Under the pieces are notes generated by a model that worked only from the letters and a program-made list of their open reading frames with translations, was not told the origin of the DNA and searched no databases. Of a stretch of 64,000 nucleotides of DNA, positions 49,913 to 58,955 are shown one piece after another. Numbering within the stretch: position 1 is the first letter of the stretch; each line of letters opens with the position of its first letter. Origin of the DNA: Synechocystis sp. PCC 7509 (GTDB lineage: Bacteria; Cyanobacteriota; Cyanobacteriia; Cyanobacteriales; Chroococcidiopsidaceae); assembly GCF_000332075.2 (NCBI RefSeq), contig NZ_ALVU02000001.1, positions 2,926,324 through 2,990,323 of the forward strand. The letters run 5' to 3'. The position numbers and the translations under genes were made by a program.

Positions 49913-50494
49913 GTGAAATCATTTGCTAAGTCAATAAATTTACAAAGTTTTCAATTGAGCAAGTCAGAAAACCCAGTACGGGAAGGGATAAAAACCATTG
50001 GGTTAACTCTAAGTTTAGCTTTTGGCGTGCGGATAGCCGCCGCTCAATGCTACTTAATTCCGTCTGGCTCAATGGAACCAACTTTAGAAGTAAACGATCG
50101 CTTATTAGTAGACAAAATTAGTTACAGTTTTACAAGTCCTCACCGGGGGGATGTAGTCGTATTTAATCCACCGCCCGCAGTAGTGGAAAAAGAAGCATCA
50201 ACCGAGCCTTTTATTAAACGAGTTATTGGCTTACCAGGAGAGCAAATAGAGGTTAAAGGTGGGCGAGTGTACGTTAATAATCAACCCTTGCAAGAAAATT
50301 ATATTGCCGACGAACCAAACTATAACTGGGGCCCACAAATTGTCCCTAGAAACTCCTATTTAGTTTTGGGAGACAATCGCAATAAAAGCTACGATGGACA
50401 TATTTGGGGATTTTTAAAGCGCGATCGCCTAATTGGTAAAGCAGTGGCTCGTTTTTGGCCTCCCGAACGCTTTAGTAATTTTGCTAGTAAATAA
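49913..50494 (+). CDS. lepB: signal peptidase I
   Basis: This 193-aa protein starts at GTG 49913. After a basic start, one N-terminal membrane segment (IGLTLSLAFGVRIAAAQCYL) leads to the catalytic motif IPSGSMEPTLEVNDRLLVDKI with the nucleophile Ser. The general-base Lys is in PFIKRVIGLPGE. Later boxes are GDNRNKSYDGHIWGFL and the C-terminal RFWPPERF. It removes signal peptides from exported proteins at the thylakoid or plasma membrane. Size and single anchor match cyanobacterial LepB forms. It is followed 29 bases later by a Tab2-type gene. Confidence 0.95.
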   Translation: MKSFAKSINLQSFQLSKSENPVREGIKTIGLTLSLAFGVRIAAAQCYLIPSGSMEPTLEVNDRLLVDKISYSFTSPHRGDVVVFNPPPAVVEKEASTEPFIKRVIGLPGEQIEVKGGRVYVNNQPLQENYIADEPNYNWGPQIVPRNSYLVLGDNRNKSYDGHIWGFLKRDRLIGKAVARFWPPERFSNFASK

Positions 50495-50523
50495 GTCCTC
50501 CTATCGGGCGATAAAATGAAAGC

Positions 50524-51342
50524 ATGAAAATTTGGCAAGCTGACTTTTATCGTCGTCCTCTGCAAAACGAAGCAGGGGAAGTGTTATGGGAATTATTAAT
50601 ATGCGATCGCGATCGCCTATTTACTTACGAGGCTTTGTGTCCTCAGTCTCAAGCAAATAGTAAGTGGCTTATAGAGCAGTTGCAAATAGCCGCAAAAAAT
50701 CAAAAACCGGACTTGATACAAGTATTTCGTCCGCAATCTTTAAATTTAATTCAATTAGCCGCCGAGAACTTAGGAATTGCTGTTGAAGCAACTCGCCGCA
50801 CGTTTGCTTTAAAACAATGGCTAACTGAGCGTCAATATCCCTCTAATAATGGAGAACCTTATAACCCTTTAGCCATCGATAAAGCCCCACCTACGCCACT
50901 TACAGAAAACTTGTGGGGGGAACAGTGGCGTTTTGCAAGCCTGAGTGCTGGAGACATTGTAGAAAGCTTTAAAGAGCGTCTCATTCCTATTAAAGAGATG
51001 CCGGAATTTTTGTTACCGCTTAACCTAGGGTTAGCTTCTACTATTACTATTCCAGGGGTTGTAATTGATGGGGGAAAAAAATCAATGCAACTAGCAAGGT
51101 GGTTGCAAAGTATACATCCGGTGGCGCTTAATTATATTGCTGGCGATCCTAGTGGGCTGGTTTTAGAAGCAGGTTTAAGCGAGCGATGGGTTGTGAATAC
51201 CTTTACCGACAAAGAAGTAATTGCGGCGGCGGTTACTTACACCCAGCGCCAACAATTAACTAAAGGATTACATTTTTTATTAGTACAGCCTGATAACTCA
51301 GGAATGACTTATAGTGGCTTTTGGCTATTAGGTAAAGAGTAA
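50524..51342 (+). CDS. Tab2/Atab2 family RNA-binding-like protein
   Basis: This 272-aa protein matches the Tab2 family (DUF1092) through its length: MKIWQADFYRRPLQNEAGEVLWELLICD at the start, IQVFRPQSLNLIQLAAENLGI in the middle and the late YNPLAIDKAPPTPLTENLWGEQWRF and SGFWLLGKE. In Chlamydomonas and Arabidopsis the homologue binds photosystem mRNAs and helps translation of PSI/PSII proteins. The cyanobacterial gene may have a similar role in thylakoid biogenesis. The ATG at 50524 starts 29 bases after lepB. Confidence 0.9.
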   Translation: MKIWQADFYRRPLQNEAGEVLWELLICDRDRLFTYEALCPQSQANSKWLIEQLQIAAKNQKPDLIQVFRPQSLNLIQLAAENLGIAVEATRRTFALKQWLTERQYPSNNGEPYNPLAIDKAPPTPLTENLWGEQWRFASLSAGDIVESFKERLIPIKEMPEFLLPLNLGLASTITIPGVVIDGGKKSMQLARWLQSIHPVALNYIAGDPSGLVLEAGLSERWVVNTFTDKEVIAAAVTYTQRQQLTKGLHFLLVQPDNSGMTYSGFWLLGKE

Positions 51343-51481
51343 AGAAACGTATATTTTTTTGTCTATTTCTTAATAGTTGAAAAGCTAAAAGTAAGAGTTA
51401 AGACTGAAGGTAGATACATCTAATTTGAAATAGTTTTAATCTCAAGAACATAATAAATTAACCTTTCTTAAGGCAAAATTC

Positions 51482-51862
51482 ATGAGTAACGAAGCTTCTT
51501 CAAAGAAAAAAACCACTAGAAACGACGAAATGGATACATCCAGCGCCGATCGGGGAATTATCCCGGCGGAAGTAGCCGCACGGATGGATCGAGAAGGTAG
51601 CAATTATCGAGAAACCGCCCACGAACAAGCCGCCGATCGCAGCCTTGATACTACTGGTGGTGCAACGGTAGATCAAGAAGGTTTGGCAAACAATTACGCT
51701 GTTGAACCAGAGATGTACTACGATGAACCTGGCGATCGCCAAGCAGAAGCAGCACAAGACAAAGCCGATCGCGCGGAAGAATTAGCAGAAGTCAACCACG
51801 ATAAGGAAGGGGAACTAACAACCGAAGGCGATCGCCGTGGTAAAGGTACGGGAGTAATTTAA
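51482..51862 (+). CDS. hydrophilic acidic protein (hydrophilin/LEA-like composition)
   Basis: This 126-aa protein has almost no hydrophobic residues. It starts with Lys/Ser-rich SNEASSKKKTTRNDEMD and continues with acidic and Gly/Ala-rich segments (DRGIIPAEVAARMDREGSNYRETAH, EAAQDKADRAEELAEVNHDKEGEL) to KGTGVI. It is predicted disordered. The composition resembles stress-associated hydrophilins. No known motif is present. Several HIP1-like GATCGC segments occur within the coding sequence. The ATG has AAGGCA upstream. Confidence 0.65.
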   Translation: MSNEASSKKKTTRNDEMDTSSADRGIIPAEVAARMDREGSNYRETAHEQAADRSLDTTGGATVDQEGLANNYAVEPEMYYDEPGDRQAEAAQDKADRAEELAEVNHDKEGELTTEGDRRGKGTGVI

Positions 51863-52079
51863 AAGATTCCTTTAACTACTTAAATATTTAACCAAACCGC
51901 TTATAAAATTCTTGCCAAAGAAAGTTTAGACGGTTTTTTTGTGTTGTCAATAAATTATTAATTTTTACATAATTAGCTTGACTTTTTAACTTGCTTATTA
52001 ATAAAGAAATAGAAATATAAAGAAGCTCTTTTTCCAGTAGAATAGCTGGACGTTGCAGCGAAATATAAGGAAAAGTAAG

Positions 52080-52952
52080 ATGGCGGAAGCAAAAATTGGC
52101 ATCATTGGCGGGAGCGGACTTTACAAAATGGAAGCCCTCAAAGATGTAGAAGAAGTGATAGTTTCTACCCCGTTTGGTTCGCCTTCTGATGCTGTAATTA
52201 TAGGGACTTTGGCAGGAAATTCCGTTGCATTTCTAGCGCGTCATGGGCGCAATCATACATTGCTACCGTCAGAAGTACCTTACCGGGCTAATATTTATGC
52301 AATGAAGCAGTTGGGAGTAGAATATATAATTTCTGCTTCTGCTGTTGGTTCTTTGAAAGCTGAGGCAAAACCTTTAGATATGGTAGTCCCAGATCAATTT
52401 ATTGACCGGACAAAAAACAGAGTTTCGACATTTTTCGGTGAGGGAATTGTTGCCCACATTGCTTTTGCCGATCCTGTTTGTTCGCAATTGGCTAAAGTTT
52501 TGACTGATGCGATCGCTGCTCTCAATTTAACAGATGTGACTTTGCATCGTGGCGGTACTTATGTTTGTATGGAAGGGCCAGCATTTTCAACAAAAGCGGA
52601 GTCTCATCTTTATCGCAGTTGGGACGCTACAGTTATTGGCATGACCAATTTACCAGAAGCAAAATTGGCTAGAGAAGCCGAAATTGCCTATGCTACTTTA
52701 GCTTTGGTTACAGATTACGATTGTTGGCATCCAGACCATGACAGCGTCACGGTAGAAATGGTAATTGCTAATTTACAGCGCAATGCAACTAATGCTCAAA
52801 AAGTAATTCAAGAAACTGTTAGGCGTTTAAGCGAAAATCCACCGCATTCGGAAGCACATTCAGCTTTAAAGTATGCGATTTTAACTCAGTTGGATAAAGT
52901 TTCTCAAGAAACTAAGCAAAAGTTAGAGTTGTTGTTGAAAAAGTATATGTAA
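52080..52952 (+). CDS. mtnP: S-methyl-5'-thioadenosine phosphorylase
   Basis: Start is ATG 52080, after AAGGAAAAGTAAG; the frame open from 52053 is too long. The 290-aa enzyme cleaves methylthioadenosine to adenine and methylthioribose 1-phosphate in methionine salvage and polyamine metabolism. [53 protein letters not shown] and [29 protein letters not shown] match the MTAP branch of purine phosphorylases (the trimeric type). It is followed by a repeat hairpin and the convergent putA. Confidence 0.95.
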   Translation: MAEAKIGIIGGSGLYKMEALKDVEEVIVSTPFGSPSDAVIIGTLAGNSVAFLARHGRNHTLLPSEVPYRANIYAMKQLGVEYIISASAVGSLKAEAKPLDMVVPDQFIDRTKNRVSTFFGEGIVAHIAFADPVCSQLAKVLTDAIAALNLTDVTLHRGGTYVCMEGPAFSTKAESHLYRSWDATVIGMTNLPEAKLAREAEIAYATLALVTDYDCWHPDHDSVTVEMVIANLQRNATNAQKVIQETVRRLSENPPHSEAHSALKYAILTQLDKVSQETKQKLELLLKKYM

Positions 52953-52985
52953 AGTTTCGGAAATCCCCCCTAACCCACGTCAACA

Positions 52986-53017
52986 GTGTAGGGGCGCAAT
53001 GCTTTGCGCCCCTACAC
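52986..53017. repeat. palindromic repeat GTGTAGGGGCGCAA...
   Basis: A perfect 14-bp stem GTGTAGGGGCGCAA / TTGCGCCCCTACAC with a four-base loop lies between the convergent mtnP and putA, 2 bases before the putA stop. The sequence resembles a dispersed repeat seen many times in cyanobacterial genomes. Here it may also terminate both transcripts. Confidence 0.75.
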
Positions 53018-53019
53018 CG

Positions 53020-55989
53020 CTATTCTGCGCCTTCGATGGGTGCGAAACCTTGGCGTTGAATGTTCTCGGTAATGGTGCGCGGTTCTAAAAATTGGAGTAA
53101 ATAATCGGGGCCTCCGGCTTTTGAACCTACGCCAGACATTTTGAAACCGCCAAAGGGTTGTCTAGCAACGATCGCTCCCGTGATTGTGCGATTGATGTAA
53201 AGGTTTCCTACTTCAAACTCTGCTTGCGCTTGTTGAATGTGGGAGGGAGTACGAGAATAGAGTCCACCCGTAAGGGCGAAATTTGTCCCGTTAGCCACTG
53301 CGATCGCTTCGTTAAAGTCTTTTACCTTAATTACGGCAATTACTGGTCCAAAAATTTCTTCTTGAGCGATCGCGCTATCTGGTGCAACTTGACTAAAAAT
53401 TGTCGGACTAACAAAATATCCTGTATCAGAAACGGGCATTTCTAACGCAAGTTCGGCGGATTGCTTACCTTTGGCGATGTACTCTTTTATTTTGTCTCTA
53501 GCATTAGCATCAATTACGGGCCCAACTTGGGTGCTAGGCAATTCAGCTAAACCAATATTGAGACTGCGCGTAGCTTCTACTAAACGCTCTACAAAAGCAT
53601 CGTAAATAGGCTCTAAAACTATTACCCGCGAACAAGCAGAACATTTTTGTCCGCTATAACCAAAAGCTGATTGGACAACGCCAACTACCGCTTGATCTAA
53701 ATCGGCACTTTCATCAACAATTAAGCCATTTTTTCCGCCCATTTCGGCAATTACGCGCTTGAGATGTTTTTGTCCTGGTTGTAAAACGGCTGCATCTGCA
53801 TAGATCCGACAGCCAACTTCTTGAGAACCTGTAAAGGCAATTAAATGGACATCAGGATGCTTGACTAAATAAGCCCCAACAACCGATCCTACTCCTGGCA
53901 CATACTGAAATACACCTTTAGGAATGCCAGCTTCTACAAGGATTTCGGCAAATTTAGCCGCAATTACACAAGATGTCTCCGCAGGCTTGAGTAAAGTACA
54001 ATTTCCCGCTACTAAAGCTGCTACTGTCATCCCGGCGGCGATCGCTAAGGGAAAATTCCAAGGAGAAATTACAACGGCAATTCCGCGCGGTTGATAGATA
54101 TAACGGTTGGTTTCTCCGGCGATATCGTAGTTAAAACCTGCGTCTAACCTTTCCATCTCATCAGCATAATAGTTGCAAAAATCGATAGCTTCGGAGACTT
54201 CGCCATCAGCTTCTTTTACTGGCTTCCCAACTTCTAAAACTATCCACGCTGATAGCTCTGCGCGTCTTTGCTCCATCAAATCGCCAGCGCGTCGCAATAT
54301 CCCCGCGCGTTCTTTTACAGGAGTCTTGCGCCACGCGGGAAAGGCAGCTTTTGCCGCCGCCATTGCCATAGTTGCTTGTTCTACCGAAATTAGCCCAACT
54401 TTACCAATAACTTCGCTGTAGTTAGAAGGATTTACCGAATCAACGGTTTGTTCTGTTTGCTGATATTCGCCGTTAATTAGCGGTAAATAATGCTTACCTA
54501 ACTGTTGGCGGACGTTAGTAAATGCTTTACTAGATGCTTCTCTTAATTCCATGTCTGCATAGTCCGTATCTGACGCATTGGCAAAACCTAAAGTATGTTT
54601 GGGAGTAGTGAGATTATCTACAATTGGGGGTGCTAAAAGTTCCTCTATCGGGCGTTCTTCCATACTTTGACGTAAGAAAGAGCTATTAGCAGTATTTTCA
54701 AGCAAACGCCGGATTAAGTACGCCATTCCGGGCAATAGTTCGCCATAAGGACAATAAACCCGCACTCGATGCCCTCTAGCTACCAAAGCCGAGGCTAATT
54801 TGTCGCCCATGCCATACAATACTTGCATTTCAAAGCGACGGCGGGGAATTTTTAAGGTTTCTGCGATCGCAATTGCCAATGCTTGACTTCGCACGTTATG
54901 ACTACCAATGGCTGAATAGACATATTCGTGATTTTCTAGCAATAACTGAGTAATGGTTTCAAAATTGGCATCTGTTGCCGCCTTATCGTTGTAAACTGGC
55001 TGTTTCCAGTCTTTTTGCATCGCCTTAATAGTCTCTTGATCCCAATACGCGCCCTTAACTAGCCGAATTGTCAAAGGATAACCGCGCTGTTTTGCCCAAG
55101 CAATCAATTCTTTGGTATCTTGTTCGCTATCGCGCAAATAAGCTTGAATTGTCATCCCGACATCAGTACGCGATCTAAACTCATCTTCCATCAACAGCTT
55201 TTTCAATATCGACAAAGTTAAATCTTTGTAGGCGTATTGTTCCATATCAAAATGGACGCTTGTCCCTAATTCTTTGGCGCGACGTAGTAATATGCGAATG
55301 CGATCGCTTACTTTTGCCTCACTACCCGCCGCATCTAAGGGATCGAACTGAGAATAAAAAGCTGTAAGCTTTACTGATACTTGTACTTGAGGTATTTGTT
55401 CGCCATCAGCGCTATCAATACTAGGTATCTGCGCCCACTTTTTAGCCGCTTCTACAAGTTGCGTCATTAAATCCTGATAGCGATCTAAATAAAATTGCGC
55501 TTCGGCTTCCGTAATTACCGCTTCTCCCAGCAAATCGAGAGTAAACGCCATTTTATTTTTGCGTAAACGCTCAATAGTTTTCAGCGCTTCTTTCATACTG
55601 TCGCCAGCAATATATTTATGCGCTAGAGTTTCCACCGCCGTCGAAACCGTTGTTGCGGCAACTTGTCCGGGAATTGAGTCAGGAGCGGCAAAATTGAGCA
55701 ATCCCTTAAGCGCGGAAGGAAGTTCCACCGAATCATCTTGCAAATACTCCTGCATATGGGCCGCAATTTCTGGCTTATTGTGCAAAGCAGGTAAGCAGTC
55801 AATGAAGCGAAATAACTGCACCCGTAAACCTGGATTGCTCATTGTCCAAGCTAATAACTTGTCATCCCAACGCATTTGATCGCGTAACGAAGACAAAAAC
55901 GAGCGATTCTCCCGCGTAGCAGCTAGGAGTTGTTTGGCGATTTCTTGAACTTTAGCTTCGTAGGTGTTTTTTTCTACTTGTAATACCAC
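53020..55989 (-). CDS. putA: bifunctional proline dehydrogenase / L-glutamate gamma-semialdehyde dehydrogenase
   Basis: This 989-aa fusion oxidises proline to glutamate. The N-terminal FAD-dependent proline dehydrogenase barrel (about 90-440) has motifs such as VSVKLTAFYSQFDPLD, FDMEQYAYKD, RLVKGAYWDQE and ARGHRVRVYCPYGELLPGMAYLIRRLLEN. The C-terminal aldehyde dehydrogenase (about 510-985) contains NFPLAIAAGMTVAALVAGN, FTGSQEVG, IAEMGGKN (catalytic Glu) and GYSGQKCSACSR (catalytic Cys). An intramolecular channel passes the pyrroline-5-carboxylate. No DNA-binding RHH domain of the trifunctional PutA is present. The gene is monocistronic and convergent with mtnP. Confidence 0.95.
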   Translation of the reverse strand: MVLQVEKNTYEAKVQEIAKQLLAATRENRSFLSSLRDQMRWDDKLLAWTMSNPGLRVQLFRFIDCLPALHNKPEIAAHMQEYLQDDSVELPSALKGLLNFAAPDSIPGQVAATTVSTAVETLAHKYIAGDSMKEALKTIERLRKNKMAFTLDLLGEAVITEAEAQFYLDRYQDLMTQLVEAAKKWAQIPSIDSADGEQIPQVQVSVKLTAFYSQFDPLDAAGSEAKVSDRIRILLRRAKELGTSVHFDMEQYAYKDLTLSILKKLLMEDEFRSRTDVGMTIQAYLRDSEQDTKELIAWAKQRGYPLTIRLVKGAYWDQETIKAMQKDWKQPVYNDKAATDANFETITQLLLENHEYVYSAIGSHNVRSQALAIAIAETLKIPRRRFEMQVLYGMGDKLASALVARGHRVRVYCPYGELLPGMAYLIRRLLENTANSSFLRQSMEERPIEELLAPPIVDNLTTPKHTLGFANASDTDYADMELREASSKAFTNVRQQLGKHYLPLINGEYQQTEQTVDSVNPSNYSEVIGKVGLISVEQATMAMAAAKAAFPAWRKTPVKERAGILRRAGDLMEQRRAELSAWIVLEVGKPVKEADGEVSEAIDFCNYYADEMERLDAGFNYDIAGETNRYIYQPRGIAVVISPWNFPLAIAAGMTVAALVAGNCTLLKPAETSCVIAAKFAEILVEAGIPKGVFQYVPGVGSVVGAYLVKHPDVHLIAFTGSQEVGCRIYADAAVLQPGQKHLKRVIAEMGGKNGLIVDESADLDQAVVGVVQSAFGYSGQKCSACSRVIVLEPIYDAFVERLVEATRSLNIGLAELPSTQVGPVIDANARDKIKEYIAKGKQSAELALEMPVSDTGYFVSPTIFSQVAPDSAIAQEEIFGPVIAVIKVKDFNEAIAVANGTNFALTGGLYSRTPSHIQQAQAEFEVGNLYINRTITGAIVARQPFGGFKMSGVGSKAGGPDYLLQFLEPRTITENIQRQGFAPIEGAE

Positions 55990-56157
55990 TATGAACTGAC
56001 TCCCAGTTTTCGGCGCTTTAGACGAGAATTACTTATAGTTTAATATTCTTGCTGTTCTCGCAAGGCTTGGAAGTATTGTTTTTATCAGAAAATTATTAAG
56101 CGATCGCGCAACTGCCTACTTTTATTCAAAAATAGACAGCAAAAGTAACTATATAAA

Positions 56158-56239
56158 TGCGGATGAAAGGACTTGAACCTTCACACCTTGCGGTACTAGA
56201 ACCTAAATCTAGCGCGTCTGCCAATTCCGCCACATCCGC
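56158..56239 (-). tRNA. tRNA-Leu(TAG)
   Basis: The 82-base minus-strand unit is a class II tRNA with acceptor GCGGATG/CATCCGC, anticodon stem CTAGA/TCTAG and loop TTTAGGT (anticodon TAG), a long variable arm (ACCGCAAGGTGT) and T stem with loop TTCAAGT. CCA is not encoded. This is the UAG isoacceptor, so it has no group I intron (which sits in the UAA isoacceptor in many cyanobacteria). Confidence 0.94.
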
Positions 56240-56643
56240 TTATTTGGCTTAACTAGCATAGCAAACATTTAATTAAATTGCTACAAATATTACATTAAAA
56301 AAATTTGTGTCTACTTACCATCCAGAAATACCACCAGATGCTAGTTGCCAGCATTCCGACAAAAGACGATCGCGTCAAAGTAATCCTAGGAGAAATTGTA
56401 ACAGTGCGATCGCCCCTAATTATTCGCCCGCAGCAAATCTAGATATAGCGATCTTTTTTGAGTTATGAAATATGGATACCCCCCAACCCCCAATTGGAGG
56501 TGGCACAGAAGTCTTGTCCCCCCAAGGTTGGGGGTTAGGGAGCGAAACCCTCAAAGCTGTTCACGACTGATTTAAGATTGCTATATGATTAAAAAAAATA
56601 CTAAGTAAACTTAATCAGCCATAACAGGGAAAAATACAAGCTC
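56240..56643. other. intergenic region with GC-rich inverted repeat
   Basis: About 400 bases without a gene between tRNA-Leu and the hybrid kinase. Two HIP1-like sites occur near 56370 and 56405. A dispersed-looking inverted repeat fills 56474-56545. A GGGAAAAATACAAGCTC stretch precedes the kinase ATG with only a weak ribosome site. Confidence 0.4.
56474..56545. repeat. GC-rich inverted repeat (CCCCCCAACCCCC ... GGTTGGGGGTTAGGG)
   Basis: CCCCCCAACCCCCAATTGG on the left and CCCCCCAAGGTTGGGGGTTAGGG on the right can pair as a long imperfect stem, with other stem choices (for example GGTTGGGG with CCCCAACC). It resembles small cyanobacterial interspersed repeats placed in intergenic DNA. Confidence 0.6.
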
Positions 56644-58935
56644 ATGCGAACTAGCGCGGAAATTCAGGCAGAAATAGAAGAAAAGTTTGGCTTTTTTCCG
56701 CCATTTTTTAGTCCAGCGCTGCAAAATCCCCAGGTATTAGAAAACCTTTGGCAACAAACACTAATAGCTTACGTAAGCAATCCTTTATCGGCGGTATTTA
56801 AAGAAAAGCTTGCAGCGTACCTTTCCCGCTTTTGCTCAGTTCCCTACTGCATGGTTTCTCATAGCTGTACTTTACGCCCGTTAGGACTAAGCGCTCATCA
56901 AGTTTTAACTTTACTAGAATCATCACCACCCACTCAAGAAGATATCGAGCAACACTTAAATATACTAGCGGCGCAACCTGTATTTACAAAACTACCAGCA
57001 CCGCATTCAGATTTAGAAGAAAGTTTACTTATCTGCTCAATATTTATTTTTCTAGAACGAGAAGATGCTGATCGCTATCGTACTCAATTGCGGCGAGTAT
57101 TGGGGTGGGAAAATTACCAGCATTTAGCCGCCTACGCCGCTTATGTCAAAACTTGTCATGTCTGGATGGAAGCTAACCCGGAAGTAAGTTATGAATCAGA
57201 CAAACGAGTTCAAGACAATTTAGCCCAATTAGTAGCCCAAGAACCAGCAATAGCAGAGTTTTTTCGTACCTATACAGGCAAAGTTAGACAAGAGCGCTTG
57301 AATAAAGCTATAAAACAAGCTCAAATCGCCGAGCGCGATCGCAATCATACAGCGCTACAAGAGAGCGAAGATCGATATAGACGCTTAGTAGAGTTATCGC
57401 CCGATACAATCTTAATTCAATGTCAAGGAAAAATTCTGTTTGTCAATAGCGCCGGAGCAAAACTATTTGGCGTAACCAGTCCCGAACAGCTAGTAGGTAA
57501 ATTGTTGATAGACTTTGTCCACCAGAGCGATCGCCAAGCCGTAATCGAGCGAATGCAGCACGTAGACTTAGGAAACTCTGTCCCCCTTAGAGAAGACAAG
57601 TTTATCCGCCTAGATGGGACTCAAATAGAAACTGAAGTAGTTGCGTCTCCCTTTAACTATCAAGGCAAAATCGCCGCCCAAGTAGTAATCCGCGACATTA
57701 GCTTGCGTAAACGTTTAGACCGAGAACGCAGTAAATTATTAGCTAGAGAACAAGCCGCTAGAGCTTTAGCTGAAAAGGCAAATCGTTCTAAAGATGAGTT
57801 TTTGGCGATTGTTTCCCACGAATTGCGATCGCCCCTCAATGCTATTTTGGGTTGGGCAAAATTATTGCGATCGCGTACCTTCGATACTATTACCACCAAT
57901 CGAGCGCTAGAAACTATTGAACGCAACGCCACCGCCCAAACGCAGTTAATCGAAGACTTATTAGATATATCAAGAATTATTCACGGCAAAATTCAACTAA
58001 AACCCCGTTCGACTAATTTAGTCAAGGTAATTGAGGCAGCAATTGATACCGTAAACTTAGCTGCCCATGCTAAAAAAATTCAGATAATATTTGAGCCGGA
58101 TTCAGCCATTAAATCAGTTACCGGCGATCCCGAACGTTTGCAACAAGTAGTATGGAACTTGCTATCTAACGCGATTAAATTCACTCCTGCGGGGGGACAG
58201 GTAAAAGTAAACTTAGCTACCGTAACAGAATCGGTTTCACTTCTCGACTACGCACAACTTGCCATTAGCGATACAGGAATGGGAATTGATGCCGAATTTT
58301 TGCCCCAAGTATTTGATCGCTTTTTACAAGCAGATAGTACCAGTACAAGGTCGCACGGCGGGTTAGGATTGGGACTTGCGATCGCAAGTCAACTGGTAGA
58401 AATGCACGGCGGTAATATTAGTGTTGCTAGTTTAGGACTAGGACTTGGCGCAACATTTACCGTAAAACTACCCCTAGAAACCGCTAATAGTCAGCAACAA
58501 CCTACGGCTAATAGCCACAATGCAAACCTTACCCTAGAAGGCGTAAGAGTCCTTATAGTTGATGATGAGCCAGATATCCGCGACTACGAAGTAGCAGTTT
58601 TAGAACTATTTGGGGCAAAAGCAATAGCCGTCAATTGCGCCGCCGCCGCCTTAGAAGCATTACAAACCCAAAAATTAGATGTTTTATTAAGTGATATTGG
58701 GATGCCTGGAGAAGACGGCTATAGTTTGATTAAAAAAGTCAGAAACTTAGCTATTGCCATTCCCGCGATCGCTCTTACCGCCTACGCCAGAGAAGAAGAT
58801 CGTACTATGGTGATTTCTGCGGGCTTTCAAATGCACCTAACTAAACCTGTAGAACCTACTCAACTGGTTGCAGCTATTGCTAGTCTGGTACAATACCCCA
58901 CTATTGAGCAACATCAAATAAATTCCTCTATTTGA
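56644..58935 (+). CDS. hybrid sensor kinase: AhpD-like domain, PAS, kinase, receiver
   Basis: This 763-aa protein is a multi-domain sensor. Residues 1-215 resemble the AhpD/carboxymuconolactone-decarboxylase helical fold: KLAAYLSRFCSVPYCMVSHS has C64, C69 and H73, with the second Cys and the His of the AhpD CxxCxxxH motif but not its usual first Cys. A PAS domain follows (about 238-360, DRYRRLVELSPDTILIQCQ). The kinase core has SHELRSPLNAILGW (phosphoacceptor His) and the ATP-binding GLGLAIASQL. A receiver ends the chain (about 635-750), phospho-Asp in VLLSDIGMP. The AhpD-like domain could sense peroxide or thiol state, by inference. It opens a redox-themed gene row. Confidence 0.88.
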   Translation: MRTSAEIQAEIEEKFGFFPPFFSPALQNPQVLENLWQQTLIAYVSNPLSAVFKEKLAAYLSRFCSVPYCMVSHSCTLRPLGLSAHQVLTLLESSPPTQEDIEQHLNILAAQPVFTKLPAPHSDLEESLLICSIFIFLEREDADRYRTQLRRVLGWENYQHLAAYAAYVKTCHVWMEANPEVSYESDKRVQDNLAQLVAQEPAIAEFFRTYTGKVRQERLNKAIKQAQIAERDRNHTALQESEDRYRRLVELSPDTILIQCQGKILFVNSAGAKLFGVTSPEQLVGKLLIDFVHQSDRQAVIERMQHVDLGNSVPLREDKFIRLDGTQIETEVVASPFNYQGKIAAQVVIRDISLRKRLDRERSKLLAREQAARALAEKANRSKDEFLAIVSHELRSPLNAILGWAKLLRSRTFDTITTNRALETIERNATAQTQLIEDLLDISRIIHGKIQLKPRSTNLVKVIEAAIDTVNLAAHAKKIQIIFEPDSAIKSVTGDPERLQQVVWNLLSNAIKFTPAGGQVKVNLATVTESVSLLDYAQLAISDTGMGIDAEFLPQVFDRFLQADSTSTRSHGGLGLGLAIASQLVEMHGGNISVASLGLGLGATFTVKLPLETANSQQQPTANSHNANLTLEGVRVLIVDDEPDIRDYEVAVLELFGAKAIAVNCAAAALEALQTQKLDVLLSDIGMPGEDGYSLIKKVRNLAIAIPAIALTAYAREEDRTMVISAGFQMHLTKPVEPTQLVAAIASLVQYPTIEQHQINSSI

Positions 58936-58955
58936 CAAAAGGTTAGTAGTGTGCT

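Noticed and set aside
56158-56239. Group I intron in tRNA-Leu
   Set aside because: The anticodon is TAG, not TAA, and the gene is continuous.
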